A stretch of 64,000 bases of DNA from Streptomyces actinomycinicus (GCF_016741775.1 NZ_JAERRK010000007.1:1-64000), one strand, 5' to 3'; counted from the stretch's first letter, positions 1 to 8,417 are shown. Notes: generated by a model from the letters alone, not told the origin. Numbers and translations are program-made.

Positions 1-1
1 G

Positions 2-76
2 GCCGAGCTGATCGGGCACGAGCCCACCACCTTCCGAACCCAACTGGAACGTGCCTGGGCCGAACAGAACCAGTAA
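2..76 (+). CDS. C-terminal end of a gene cut by the window edge
   Basis: An open frame enters from the left edge and stops with TAA at 74-76. Only about 24 residues are visible, ending ERAWAEQNQ. A short segment (ELIGHEPTTFR) resembles the tail of NmrA/NAD(P)H-binding azoreductase-like proteins, where a Gly-x-x-Pro-x-(S/T)-hydrophobic segment comes just before the stop. That comparison is from memory and weak. About 190 bases without a gene follow before the first insertion-sequence fragment at 266. Confidence 0.35.
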   Translation, partial: AELIGHEPTTFRTQLERAWAEQNQ

Positions 77-265
77 GGCACGCAGAAGGTCCCGGCCTGG
101 CTCGCCGCCCACAAAAGCCCGTCCCCCGCCGCCCAAGGACGTCAACCACCTGATCGGCGGCCCCGGGCACAGACCCAGACTCCGCATCAGGTTCCGCACC
201 CTGCCGGAGCTTGCCGTGCCCCACCCCCATGCCCGGCTGACCAATCACAGCAGATGGCCTAACGA

Positions 266-577
266 GTTGGTGCGTGATAGCAGGTGAGGCGTGTTCGGCC
301 TGGTCATGGCCCGTTTTCAGGCAGTGGTGGTTCGGCCGGAGACGAGGCCGGCGATGGCACGGTAGGTGTCGGGCAGGCGGTCGCGTCGGTGGGTCCAGCG
401 CGTCAGTTGCTTCCATCGTTTGTGGTCGGCGAGGGCGTGTTCGACGGTGATGCGGTCGGAGGAGCGCCCGTGGCGGGCGCGTTCCCGCTGTTCGACTCTG
501 CCGGGCAGTGCTCCGGCCTCGGCTTTCCGGGCGGTGTGATCGCTCGCCCGCGGTGGTCGCGGCTCAGGCCGAAATAG
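266..577 (-). mobile_element. Truncated copy of an IS5-family insertion sequence
   Basis: This stretch is nearly identical to the end of the fuller element at 3238-4265. It starts with the same terminal sequence (GTTGGTGCGTGATAGCAGG) and encodes on the minus strand the same transposase C-terminus (ITVEHALADHKRWKQLTR), including the last catalytic Glu of the DDE set. Similarity stops at about 577, where another insertion sequence begins at 582. The N-terminal half and the second end are missing and do not resume after 1502, so the later insertion came with a deletion. It is a dead relic. Confidence 0.85.
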
Positions 578-581
578 AGCG

Positions 582-1502
582 TGTCTCTTTGGTGGGCTCA
601 TCGGTTGATTGGATATACCTGTCCGATGAGTGATCACTGATGCGATGTGGGACCGGATCGCGCCGCTGATGCCGGCCGATCCGGTTCGCGGACGGCGGTG
701 GGCCGACCACCGCCGCACGCTGGAGACTATCGCCCGGGAGTACCGCACCAACTCGCCCTGGCGGGACCTCCCCGAGGAACTCGGCTCGTTCCGGACCGCT
801 CACAAGCGGCCGATCAGGTGGGCAGTCGACGGCACGTGCGAGAAGATCTTCGCCGCCGTCCTTGCGGCAGCAGACGCCGTCGACGACATCGGCTGGACTG
901 TCTCGGCCGACTCCACCGTCGTCCGGGCCCACCAGCACGCCGCCGGAGCCCTCAAAAGGGGGCCGAAGAGCGAAAGGAGGCGGCCGACCACGCACTCGGA
1001 CGCTCCCGCGGCGGGCTGAGCACCAAGATCCACCTGCCCCAGACGGTCATGCACGGCCCCTGGCACTGGCCGTCGCAGCGGGCCAGGCCGGTGACGGTGA
1101 CGGTGACGCGCCCGCCTTCGAGACGATGATGGCCCGTATCCGGGTGCCGTTTTCCGGCCCCGGCCGACCCCGGACCCGCCCCGCCATGCTCCTGGCCGAC
1201 CGGGCCTACTCATCCCACGCGATCCGCGGTCACCTGCGCCGCCGACAGATCCGCGCGGTCATCCCACAGCCCTCGGACCAGATCAGCCACCGTTTACGGC
1301 GGGGCCGCCAAGGCCAAGGAGGCCGCCGGCCCGGCTTCGATGCGAACGCCTACAAGCAACGCACCACCGTCGAGCGGTGCATCAACCGCCATAGGCAGTG
1401 GCGCGGCCTGGCCACACGAACCGACAAACTCGCCATCACCCACCAGGCCGCGCTCCACCTCGCCGCCATCCTCATCTGGGCACGACCCTGGCCAAAGAGA
1501 CA
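582..1502 (+). mobile_element. IS5-type insertion sequence with terminal inverted repeats
   Basis: The element is bounded by perfect 11-bp inverted repeats: TGTCTCTTTGG at 582-592 and CCAAAGAGACA at 1492-1502. It encloses a broken two-part transposase read left to right. The left end lies against the truncated IS copy ending at 577. The right end lies 4 bases from the stop codon of the TetR gene at 1507. I cannot see a convincing target-site duplication (flanks AGCG and GAAC), which fits a deletion or rearrangement after insertion. Confidence 0.85.
630..1490 (+). pseudogene. IS5-type transposase, frameshifted
   Basis: The first reading frame starts at 630 (MITDAMWDRIAPLMP) and carries the usual N-terminal domain of IS5-type OrfA, then the first catalytic Asp in SADSTVVRAHQH. 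Near 955 the homologous sequence moves into a second frame (ALGRSRGGLSTKIHL). Near 1050 it moves into a third, which carries the second Asp (LLADRAYSS) and the Glu (TVERCINR) and runs into the right inverted repeat. IS5 elements of this group often use one programmed frameshift between two ORFs, but two shifts in different directions suggest decay. One TTA codon is present near 1291. Confidence 0.8.
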
Positions 1503-1506
1503 GAAC

Positions 1507-2064
1507 CTACGCCAGCAGCCGCTCCCGCGCCAGCTCCATCACCTGCGCCCGACTGAGCCCTTCGTGCTCGGCGGCGATGAAGTAGCTGCCGATCCGCAGG
1601 GAAAAGACGAGCATGCACCGCAGCTCGACCTCCTTCTCGTCGGGGCAGAAAGCCCCGAACAGTGCGCGCAGGTACTCCATGCGCCGGTTGTCCACTCGCC
1701 GCAGCCGCGCCGCCACGTCCTCGTCGCGCCGCGCCCAGTCGCGGACGGCCAGCTCCGAGGCCACGCCCGTCACCGGCCCGGTGGCCGCCGCGGTGATGGT
1801 GAACAGCCGCTCCAGGCGGGCCCTGGCGTCCCCGCCCCCAGCATCCACCTGCTCGATCACAGCCTCGGCGGCCTCCCGCTCCCAGGTGTCGAGCATTTCG
1901 CCGAGCAGCGCGTCCCGGTTACGGAAGTACCCGTAGAACCCGCCCTTGCTGACGCCCAGCGCCTGCGCCAGCACCTCGATGCGAACAGCCTGCGGACCGC
2001 CGGCGGCGAGCGCCCGCATCCCCTGCTCGATCCAGGCGCCGCGCGGCGTACGGGTGACTCCCAT
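1507..2064 (-). CDS. TetR/AcrR family transcriptional regulator
   Basis: This is a 185-residue repressor-type protein. The N-terminal helix-turn-helix occupies roughly residues 10-55, with the typical ending GVSKGGFYGYFRNRDALLGE. The rest is an all-helical ligand-binding domain that I cannot assign to a ligand. I chose the ATG at 2062-2064 because GAGGAGG lies just upstream on the coding strand; upstream extension would run into the operator region. It is divergent from the DUF2867 gene at 2168 across about 100 bases holding inverted repeats with TATAC/GTATA halves, so it probably controls that gene and itself. Its stop codon is 4 bases from an insertion-sequence end, so its C-terminus may have been trimmed. 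Confidence 0.9.
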   Translation of the reverse strand: MGVTRTPRGAWIEQGMRALAAGGPQAVRIEVLAQALGVSKGGFYGYFRNRDALLGEMLDTWEREAAEAVIEQVDAGGGDARARLERLFTITAAATGPVTGVASELAVRDWARRDEDVAARLRRVDNRRMEYLRALFGAFCPDEKEVELRCMLVFSLRIGSYFIAAEHEGLSRAQVMELARERLLA

Positions 2065-2089
2065 GCCGTGCCTCCTCGACCCACCAGAT

Positions 2090-2155
2090 GTACGGACCCG
2101 TATAGACGCCTCCGTACACACAGGGCTAGCCTAGATCTATACGCCACCGTATAGA
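2090..2155. promoter_or_regulatory. Probable TetR operators in the divergent promoter
   Basis: A perfect inverted repeat TCTATAC-N6-GTATAGA lies at 2136-2155, just ahead of the DUF2867 start at 2168. The half-site GTATAGA recurs at 2100-2106 in a matching context (CCGTATAGACR). It is enclosed by GTACGGA (2090-2096) and TCCGTAC (2111-2117), which form a wider inverted repeat. Placement between the divergent TetR and DUF2867 genes, plus the dyad symmetry, suggests autoregulation and control of the neighbour. Confidence 0.6.
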
Positions 2156-2167
2156 CAGGGGCTCGGC

Positions 2168-2764
2168 ATGAGGCTTCCCAAGACCGCCCACACTTCCCGT
2201 CCCTGGCGCATTCACGCCATCGCCCACGACTTCCGCCTCGAGGACGTCTGGGCGCTGCCCACTCCTGGCAGCCACGGCGACTGGCCCCGCCTGGTCGCCC
2301 TCTTCAGTGGCGCAGGCCCCGCTCAGGAGCCGTTCGTCACCTCGCCCCTCGCCCGCGCCCTCTTCGCCATCCGCTGGAAGCTCGGCGCGCTGTTCGGGTG
2401 GGACAAGCCGGACGCCGGCCTGGGCGCGCGGGTGCCGACCCTGCGCGACCGGCTGCCCGACGACCTCCGCCAGGACCTGTCGTCCTCCCGCAACCCCCGC
2501 TTCACCACCGTCTACGAGACCGAGGGCGAGTGGGCGGCCGAGATCGCCAACCGCACGATGCATGGCGTGCTCCACCTCGGCTGGGTCCCGGACGGCTCCG
2601 GCGGCTACCGCGGGCAGATGGCCGTCCTCGTCAAGCCCAACGGCCCCTTCGGCCACCTCTACATGGCCGCCATCAAGCCCTTCCGCTACCTCGGCGTCTA
2701 CGACAACCTTCTGCGCACCATCGGCAACCGCTGGCAGGCGACCGCTCCCGCCCCCAAGCCCTGA
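2168..2764 (+). CDS. DUF2867 family protein
   Basis: A 198-residue protein that I recognise as DUF2867 from its layout: an N-terminal part with WRIHAIAHDFRLEDVWALP, a central FTTVYETEGEWAAEIANRT, and a C-terminal hydrophobic strand and helix ending FRYLGVYDNLLRTIGNRW. Members have no established function. Many sit beside TetR regulators or are fused to NAD(P)-binding domains. No signal peptide or catalytic motif is visible. The gene starts just after a perfect TATAC/GTATA inverted repeat and is divergent from the TetR gene at 1507, so it is probably that regulator's main target. The pair resembles a small ligand-inducible unit. Confidence 0.85.
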   Translation: MRLPKTAHTSRPWRIHAIAHDFRLEDVWALPTPGSHGDWPRLVALFSGAGPAQEPFVTSPLARALFAIRWKLGALFGWDKPDAGLGARVPTLRDRLPDDLRQDLSSSRNPRFTTVYETEGEWAAEIANRTMHGVLHLGWVPDGSGGYRGQMAVLVKPNGPFGHLYMAAIKPFRYLGVYDNLLRTIGNRWQATAPAPKP

Positions 2765-3237
2765 CCCCCGCCTCCACTCCGACCGGGTCGGGTGACACGC
2801 AGGGGCGCGCCCGACCCACACGCACTCCCGCCGAGGCGGCTGGCCCCCGCCATCGCTAAGGCGCTCGCCTACGGGACAAAACCACCACCCGCCAGGTCAC
2901 CGAGGCTGGCAAGACCTGCAGCCGACGCGTCCAGAGCGGCCACACGCGGTGAACCGACACGGCACCGGGGCTGACTGCTCTCACGACCGCACCAGCGAGG
3001 GCGGCGCTTCCTGCGACAGCAAGCGGCCGGCCAGCAGCAGGTCGTCGGCCTGCTCACCCGGGGACGGGACACCTGCCGGTCAGCAACGCCGGCTCAGCGG
3101 TGACCGGCAGTTCGCCACCGTTCCGTTGGAGCAGACCTTGGAGATGATGGGGCTGAACTGTGATGCCCTGGCTGCTCTCGCCCACGTGTTCTGGCACGTG
3201 CCCGCCCCGGGGACACCCTGCTGAACGTGTCTTACGA
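2765..3237. other. Intergenic stretch, no supported gene
   Basis: About 470 bases between the DUF2867 gene and the insertion sequence at 3238. Short open frames exist on both strands, but none has a ribosome binding site with sensible codon usage. A short frame at 2860-2952 (reading RLRDKTTTRQVTEAGKTC) could be a scrap of a lost gene. I cannot name it. Confidence 0.5.
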
Positions 3238-4265
3238 GTTGGTGCGTGATAGCAGGTGAGGTGTGTTTGGCCTGGTCATGGCCCGTTTTCAGGCAGTGGC
3301 GGTTCGGTCGAAGACGAGGCCGGCGATGGCGTGGTAGGTGTCGGGCAGGCGGTCGCGTCGGTGGGTGAAGCGCGTCAGTTGCTTCCACCGTTTATGGTCG
3401 GCGAGGGCGTGTTCGACGGTGATCCGGTCGGAGGAGCGCCCGTGGCGGTCGCGTTCCCACTGTTCGACTCTGCCGGGCAGTGCTCCGGCCTCGGCTTTCC
3501 GGGCGGTGTGATCGCTTGCCCGCGGTGGTCGCGGCTCAGACCGAGGTAGCCGTCGTGCAGGAGGACCCCGACGTCGGTGAAGTGTCGGAAGCACACGGCG
3601 ATGCCCTCGTTGCGTGCGGCTGTGGCATCGTGCATACGACCAGGCCGCAGCGCATCGGTCCATAATGTGCGGCCCCGCCAGTCGGCGATGACGGCGGCCT
3701 TCATGGTGTTCTGTTTCTTCTTCCCGGAGACGAACGCGCGCCGGCCACCGCGGCCGGCCGGTGGCCGACGGACCTGGCTCTCGGTGGCATCCAGCCGCAG
3801 CTCGACGCCTTCGGCCAGGGCGTAGGCGAATACATCCGTCAGTGTGCGAAGGCGCAGGCCAGGGCGGGCGGGAATCGCGCATCTCCGCTCGACCATGAGC
3901 GTACGTACCACTCCGATAGCACGGGTGATCGTGGAGCGATCTACGCCGAACAGCAGTCCGAGCACCGAATGCGGCACATCGTGCCGCAAATGGATCAGCG
4001 TGGCCACCAGCCGGTCGACGAAGACCAGCCGGGGACGGCGCCGGCACCCTCCGCCCGCTTCCTGGCCCCGCCTCGTGCAACATGGCGGCGACCCTCAAGG
4101 TCGGCCTGCCACGGCACCGCCAACTCCTCGATCGAGCGCGCGAGATGACGCCGAGTGATCCCCGCGAACAGCTGATGCGCCAGCACCGCCTGATTGACCA
4201 TGATCGCCACAGCCGGATCATGCCAGCTACCAGACACGACGCCTCACCTGCTATCACGCACCAAC
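3238..4265 (-). mobile_element. IS5-family insertion sequence, nearly complete
   Basis: The ends are inverted repeats of about 24 bp: GTTGGTGCGTGATAGCAGG... from 3238 and its complement ending at 4265 (GCCTCACCTGCTATCACGCA, then CCAAC). The length, about 1.03 kb, suits a single-transposase IS5-family element. The same left end is found at 266, so the element is or was multicopy here. The transposase inside is frameshifted, so this copy is probably not self-mobile. Confidence 0.9.
3289..4237 (-). pseudogene. IS5-family transposase (DDE type), frameshifted twice
   Basis: Read on the minus strand, the protein starts at 4237 (MSGSWHDPAVAIMVNQAVLA), with the N-terminal helical domain HLARSIEELAVPWQADLEG. 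Near 4000 the frame changes and continues with HLRHDVPHSVLGLLFGVDRS, a transposase helix-turn-helix segment. The catalytic core follows, with ELRLDATESQVRRP (first Asp) and LLHDGYLGL (second Asp). Near 3470 it changes frame again for the C-terminal DRITVEHALADHKRW (Glu). The three segments form one transposase of about 315 residues, so two single-base indels have broken it. Confidence 0.85.
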
Positions 4266-4356
4266 CCGTAGAACGAAGATCATCGTTGACACCTGGACCT
4301 CCGATCACTAGGGAGATCCACATGCCGAAGTCCGCACTCCCACCGCGTCGCCGCTT

Positions 4357-4689
4357 GACCGTGCGGCCAAGCGGCGCCTGGCCGCCATACGCCACCTCGA
4401 AGAGGTCACCGGGTACGTGGCGATGTCCTGCCAGTACTCCGGGATCAGCTGGCAGGCGTACTACACCTGGTACCACCACTCCCAAGCCGAGGACGTCGAG
4501 GGCCTACGCATCCGGTCCAAGACGCCCGACTCCGCACCGACGGCAACCGCCCACGCGGTCACAGCGGCGCCCTCAAGCGCGTCTTGGAACGCGGCGTCCG
4601 TGAAGGGTGGTGGCCAGGTGGAATACAGGCGCCCATCCATCCGCAGGGGCGGGCTTCGACAAGGGCACGGGCTACCGGATGCCCGATGA
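4357..4689 (+). pseudogene. N-terminal fragment of an IS481-like transposase
   Basis: Bases 4357-4530 encode RLAAIRHLEEVTGYVAMSCQ, then YSGISWQAYYTWYHHSQAE and GLRIRSKTP. This is the helix-turn-helix N-terminus of IS481-type transposases (compare the usual GxSRxxxYxWxxRYxxxGxxGLxxRS). After about 4530 the similarity ends, and the remaining open frame to 4689 is not recognisable. The integrase core is absent. It lies immediately right of the IS5 element ending at 4265. Confidence 0.65.
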
Positions 4690-4750
4690 CCTCGTGTAGA
4701 CCTTCTTCACCGCCATCGAGGCTGTAACGAGCAGAAGTGAGGACACCAAC

Positions 4751-4978
4751 GTGAGCGAATCACCGAGACAGATCAACAAAGCGGGCGGCATCTTCGCCGC
4801 CCTCATCGTCGTCTTCATCTTCGGCTTCTTCGTCGGCCTGCCCGTCATCGTGTGGGTCCTCCTGGCCGCCGCATTCGTCGGCCTGTGGGTCGCCACCGCC
4901 GGACAGCGCGCGCAGGAGCGAGCCACCGAGGAACCTCAGTCGGACAGGCCGTGGCGGCACAACCGAGACGAGAAGTGA
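4751..4978 (+). CDS. Small integral membrane protein, unknown function
   Basis: A 75-residue protein starting at GTG 4751 with GTGAGGA seven bases upstream. After a short polar N-terminus (MSESPRQINKAGG), residues 13-50 form a long hydrophobic stretch (IFAALIVVFIFGFFVGLPVI, then VWVLLAAAFVGLWVA), enough for a helical hairpin of two membrane segments. The C-terminus is polar and charged (RAQERATEEPQSDRPW). I do not recognise a family. A hairpin typical of a terminator follows within 15 bases, so it is probably a single-gene transcript. Confidence 0.7.
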   Translation: MSESPRQINKAGGIFAALIVVFIFGFFVGLPVIVWVLLAAAFVGLWVATAGQRAQERATEEPQSDRPWRHNRDEK

Positions 4979-4988
4979 GGACGTGTGA

Positions 4989-5020
4989 GGGCCCCGCCTG
5001 AGGAAAGCAGACGGGGTCCC
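4989..5020 (+). terminator. Probable terminator after the small membrane gene
   Basis: GGGCCCCG (4989-4996) pairs with CGGGGTCCC (5012-5020), with one bulged T. The 15-base loop is CCTGAGGAAAGCAGA. No run of T follows, as is common in high-GC actinomycetes. Confidence 0.6.
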
Positions 5021-5210
5021 GGCATGCTACCCGCCGATGTTCTCAGCTCACGTACAGGCCTCCTCGTTGCGGTACGGCCGTGACGACCCGTGGAACTCCG
5101 TCTTCGTCGACTCAGACTTGAACGTGTTCAAATCCTGTGCCAGGCTGCGGAACACGTCCTTGATCTCCCCGATCGCGCAGGCGACCTGTAGAAACCGCTG
5201 GAGGTGGAGT

Positions 5211-5660
5211 GTGTTGCGCTCCTGCCGGACCGCGCTGGTTCTCATTGCCATGGCTTTCGCACTCACGGCCTGTGGCAGGATCTGGAACCGGCCGCCGCCC
5301 GAAGGTGAATCCGTCGTGCTGACGCGAGCCGAACTCACGACCACATGGACCGACGCCAACGGCGGCTCCCTGACGCTGAAGCCAGATGGAACTTTCACCG
5401 CCAACAACGTATGCGGCGACTGGATGGGCGCCTCGGACTGGAACTGGACAGAACCCCGGTCAGGATCGGGCACCTGGAAAGACGACACCGGCAAGCCAGG
5501 GACCGCCGTCCGGCGGTCGTTCGACGCCAAAGGCCCCAAGGGGGATGAGGTGGGAGACGTCCTTAGCGCTCTGCGGCATGGAAAGACTCTGATGCTCTGG
5601 ACCCGCGTGGGCGACGAAGACAACGACGATCCCCACTGCATTCTGACTAGAGATCTTTAA
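5211..5660 (+). CDS. Small secreted lipoprotein, unknown function
   Basis: The protein has a lipoprotein signal peptide (RTALVLIAMAFALTAC), with the lipobox LTAC placing the acylated Cys near residue 21. The mature part, about 125 residues, includes LTTTWTDANGGSLTLKPDGT, a pattern seen in small actinobacterial lipoproteins with a beta-rich fold. I chose the start at GTG 5211 or TTG 5214 because GAGGTGGAG lies directly ahead; the frame is open further upstream, but that part lacks signal-peptide character. The last codons (ILTRDL and TAA at 5658) lie inside what looks like the end of an IS630 transposase on the opposite strand, so the original C-terminus may have been replaced. Confidence 0.75.
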   Translation: MLRSCRTALVLIAMAFALTACGRIWNRPPPEGESVVLTRAELTTTWTDANGGSLTLKPDGTFTANNVCGDWMGASDWNWTEPRSGSGTWKDDTGKPGTAVRRSFDAKGPKGDEVGDVLSALRHGKTLMLWTRVGDEDNDDPHCILTRDL

Positions 5661-6122
5661 CAGCTGACGGCGTTTGAAAGTCGAGCCCCGTCTCGGTGCC
5701 GAGACCCTCGATGAGGCGGGAGCGGTACTGCATCCGTTTCAACCGTGTCTTCACCAGCGCATTGAGCTGGTCGAGGCTATGTTCGGTGCGATTGGCCAGC
5801 AATCTCTTCAAGTGCGACCACACGCCCTCGACGGGGTAGAACTCGGGAGCGTACCACCATCCAGCACCGTCTCCAGCAGGCGGAGTTGTTGCGGGTAGAG
5901 CTTGCAGCGGGCGCCGCCGGGCCCCTTGGAGGCAAGGGCATGTCGGCCACCCGCAGCCAACGCTCGCCGCCAGCGGTTCGCCGACATCCGAGTCACCCTG
6001 AACCGTCGGACCACCTCCAGGTAACTGGCCCCGGACTCGATCAGGTCAGCAGCTGCGAGCCGGGCTTGCTCACGCCGAGCCCGTTCCTCAGCCGTCAATC
6101 CACCGCCATCGGGATACCTCAT
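5646..6122 (-). pseudogene. IS630-family transposase with internal deletion
   Basis: On the minus strand, an ATG at 6120-6122 begins [19 protein letters not shown], then the winged helix-turn-helix of IS630 transposases ([39 protein letters not shown]). Near 5850 the sequence jumps in another frame to the C-terminal end of the same family ([43 protein letters not shown]), ending at about 5646. The whole DDE core between them is gone. IS630 elements insert at TA; a TA at 5648-5649 marks the likely right boundary. Confidence 0.8.
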
Positions 6123-6203
6123 CCTCCCGGGATAGCGCGGACCACGGCAGCCGTCACGGCCTGACGTGACCCGCACCATGAAAGATCTCGTGAGTCCCAC
6201 TCG

Positions 6204-6275
6204 CGTTTCTACCGGGGCCTGAAGCTACACCTGGTCTGCACCGGCCGGCCTGCCGGTCACGTGGGCCCTGGCCCC
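6204..6275 (+). pseudogene. Scrap of a transposase, possibly IS982-like
   Basis: The translation [13 protein letters not shown] matches the motif in IS982/IS4-type DDE transposases where a Tyr/Phe-x-Gly-x-Lys-x-His-Leu stretch follows the first catalytic residue. It is only about 24 codons long, with no start or stop of its own. The identification rests on one motif. Confidence 0.3.
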
Positions 6276-6279
6276 GCCG

Positions 6280-7074
6280 TCACGTGTGGCTGTCGTGGAG
6301 GAAGGCGCAGATGAGGGTGGCCCACTGTTCGGGCTGCTCGACGAACGGGAGGTGCCCGGTGGCGATCTCGGCGTAGCGCGCTTCGGGGATGGCTTCGGCG
6401 AGTTGCCGGTGGTGGTGTGGGGTCACGAGCTGATCGAGCGTGGTGGAGATGACGAGGGTCGGCACGCTCAGCGCGGGGAGGTCGGCGCGAACGTCGACGT
6501 GGTCGATGAGCAGGTCGAGATGCTCGGGTGTGCCGGGCGGGACAGTGGCTGCAGTGGTCTTCAGGGCCGTGTCCAGGGCGTCCTGGTCGATGGCGTCCAA
6601 GGCTGGTGCGCTAAGTCCGATCAACGAGACGAAGGCGGCCAGCTGCTCCATATTCCCGGCGCTCAGCAGGTCGCGCCACAGTTTGGCGGCGAGGAGGAAG
6701 CGCGGGTTGGGGTGGGCGAAGCCGGCGGTCAGGACGAGGGCGGTGACGCGGTCGGGGTGGCGGGTGGCGGCCCGGATGGCGACCGGGCTGCCGAGCGAGT
6801 ACCCGGCGATGGCGAAGGTTTCCTGGCCCTCTTCGACGGCGGTGGCGACCAGGTCGTCGGCGAGACCGTTGAGGGTGAGCGGCGCCTCGGCGCGTTCGGT
6901 GCGGCCGGTGCCCGGATAATCGGGGCCGATCACGGTGTGATGCGCGGTCAGGGCGTTCATGATGGGGCCGTAGTTGGCGTCGATGCCGCCGCCGGCACCG
7001 TGGGCCAGGAGCAGGCCGGGGCCGGTGCCGCGCACGATGCGGCCGAGGCGGGAGGTCGGCAGAGCAGGGGACAT
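6280..7074 (-). CDS. Alpha/beta hydrolase
   Basis: A 264-residue alpha/beta-hydrolase-fold enzyme. The oxyanion segment is LLLAHGAGGG (residues 21-30), the nucleophile elbow GYSLGS puts Ser at about residue 93, and a late His lies in ATGHLPFVEQPEQW near the C-terminus. The start at ATG 7072-7074 has AAGGAGAA upstream. It is the second gene after the MFS transporter frame (ends 7110), 35 bases apart on the same strand, so the two probably share the MerR-controlled promoter at about 8390. The substrate is not evident. A serine hydrolase beside a drug-type efflux pump suggests removal of a toxic ester or lactone, but this is inference. Confidence 0.88.
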   Translation of the reverse strand: MSPALPTSRLGRIVRGTGPGLLLAHGAGGGIDANYGPIMNALTAHHTVIGPDYPGTGRTERAEAPLTLNGLADDLVATAVEEGQETFAIAGYSLGSPVAIRAATRHPDRVTALVLTAGFAHPNPRFLLAAKLWRDLLSAGNMEQLAAFVSLIGLSAPALDAIDQDALDTALKTTAATVPPGTPEHLDLLIDHVDVRADLPALSVPTLVISTTLDQLVTPHHHRQLAEAIPEARYAEIATGHLPFVEQPEQWATLICAFLHDSHT

Positions 7075-7109
7075 GTTCGTTCTTCTCCTTGAGTTCCGGC
7101 AGTGGGTGA

Positions 7110-8358
7110 TCACTGCTGGCTGGTGTGGTGGTGGCGGGCGGTTGCGGCGGCGATGAGCACGGAGCCGCCGGCGAGCAGAGCGCCCATCCAGGGCAGATCG
7201 GTCAGGGTGAGGCCGGCGGTGAGGGCGTGGCCGCCAAGCTGGGAGCCCCCGGCGACGCCGAGGTTGAATGCGGAAGCGCTGATCGCGGTGACCAGGGTGG
7301 GTGCGGCCGGGGCGGCGGCCAGGGCCCGGGCTTGCAGCAGCGGGATGAGGGCGGCCGCGATCACACCGAGGGCCAGCACGGTGACGGCGGCCGTCCACCG
7401 GATCCGGCTGGTCACGCTGAACGCGGCGAGTGCAGCGGCCAGGGCGACCAGCAGGGCGCACAGCCCGGCCCAGGGCGTGTGGTCGGCCAGGCGGCCGCCG
7501 AGGAGGTTGCCACCGACCGCACCCAGCCCGAAGAGGGCGAGCAGGGTGGTGACGGCGGACGGGGTGAAGCCGCTGACCTGCTGCAACAGGGGCGCGATGT
7601 AGGTGTATGCGGTGAACAGCCCGCCCTGCGCGACCACGATGATCGCCAGGACCAGGGCCACCCGGGGCCGGAGCAGCCCCCGCGCCTCGCCCCCGGACGA
7701 GCGGCCTCGCCCCCGGACGAGCGGCCTCGCCCCCCGGACGAGCGGCTTCGTGCGCCGCCGGCGGGCGGACGAGGGCGGCCACGCCGCAGAGGACGAGCGC
7801 GGCGAGGGCCGCGATTGTCACGAAGGTGGCCCGCCAGCCGTATTGGTCACCGATCCAGGTGCCCAGCGGTGCGCCGAGGACCGTGGCCAGATTCCAGCCG
7901 GCCGTCACCATGGCGACGGTGCTGCCGCGGCGGGCCGTCGGCACCATGCCGACGGCGATCACCATCGCCGTTGCGAAGGCCGTGCTGTGCGTGAGCGCGG
8001 TCAGCATCCGGGCCGTCACCAGGGCGTTGAAGCTGCCCGCCAGGGCTGCCGCGAGGTTACCGACGATGCATACGCCCACCAGCACCAGCAGCGCCCGGCG
8101 GCGCGCCAGCCGCAGCGTCCCCACCGTCACCAGCGGCCCGGCGACGGTGACCACCAGGGCGTACCAGGTCACCAGGGAAGCGACCGCGGGCAGCGGACGG
8201 TGCCAGTCGGCCGACAACTGCGGCAGCAGCCCGACCATGACCCACTCGGCGGTTCCCACGACGAACACGCACGCGGTCAGCACCGCCAGAGCAGCGCTGC
8301 GGCGCCATGCCGGTGGGCAGGGGATCACTGTCGCCGGGGGTGCGGTGCGGGTGGTCAT
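7110..8358 (-). pseudogene. MFS efflux transporter broken by a one-base frameshift
   Basis: The N-terminal half (8358 to about 7740) encodes six membrane segments of a DHA1-type drug exporter (FVVGTAEWVMVGLLPQLSAD is the typical first helix and loop). The C-terminal half (about 7680 to 7110) encodes the other six in a different frame (GGLFTAYTYIAPLLQQVSG, GNLLGGRLADH). The switch falls in a threefold 20-bp repeat at 7684-7744, whose third copy has six C instead of five. Removing that base gives one continuous protein of about 415 residues, the normal MFS length. It is either a real mutation, a reversible slippage event, or a sequencing error in a C-run. It is divergent from MerR and upstream of the hydrolase. 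Confidence 0.85.
7684..7744. repeat. Three tandem 20-bp repeats inside the MFS gene
   Basis: The unit GCCTCGCCCCCGGACGAGCG occurs at 7684-7703 and 7704-7723, and with one extra C at 7724-7744. It lies in the central loop of the transporter, between membrane segments 6 and 7. The extra C is what breaks the reading frame. Confidence 0.95.
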
Positions 8359-8374
8359 GACCGCGACGCTAAAG

Positions 8375-8392
8375 TCTCACATCAGTGTGAGA
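8375..8392 (-). promoter_or_regulatory. MerR-type operator and promoter of the MFS gene
   Basis: A perfect inverted repeat, TCTCACA-TCAG-TGTGAGA, lies between the divergent MFS and MerR genes. Read toward the MFS gene, TTGACT precedes it and TTAGCG/TAGCGT follows, giving a -35/-10 spacing of about 19-20 bp. That is the over-long spacer known for MerR-activated promoters, with the dyad inside it. Confidence 0.75.
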
Positions 8393-8417
8393 GTCAATGC
8401 GGTGAGGTGCAGATCAC

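Noticed and set aside
7684..7744. CRISPR-like short repeats
   Set aside because: The three units are directly adjacent with no spacers and lie inside a coding sequence. No cas gene is in the window.
6280..8358. A 692-residue MFS-hydrolase fusion on the minus strand
   Set aside because: The two outer parts share a frame only because of the frameshift in the tandem repeat. The middle is meaningless in that frame, and the hydrolase has its own start and ribosome binding site at 7074.
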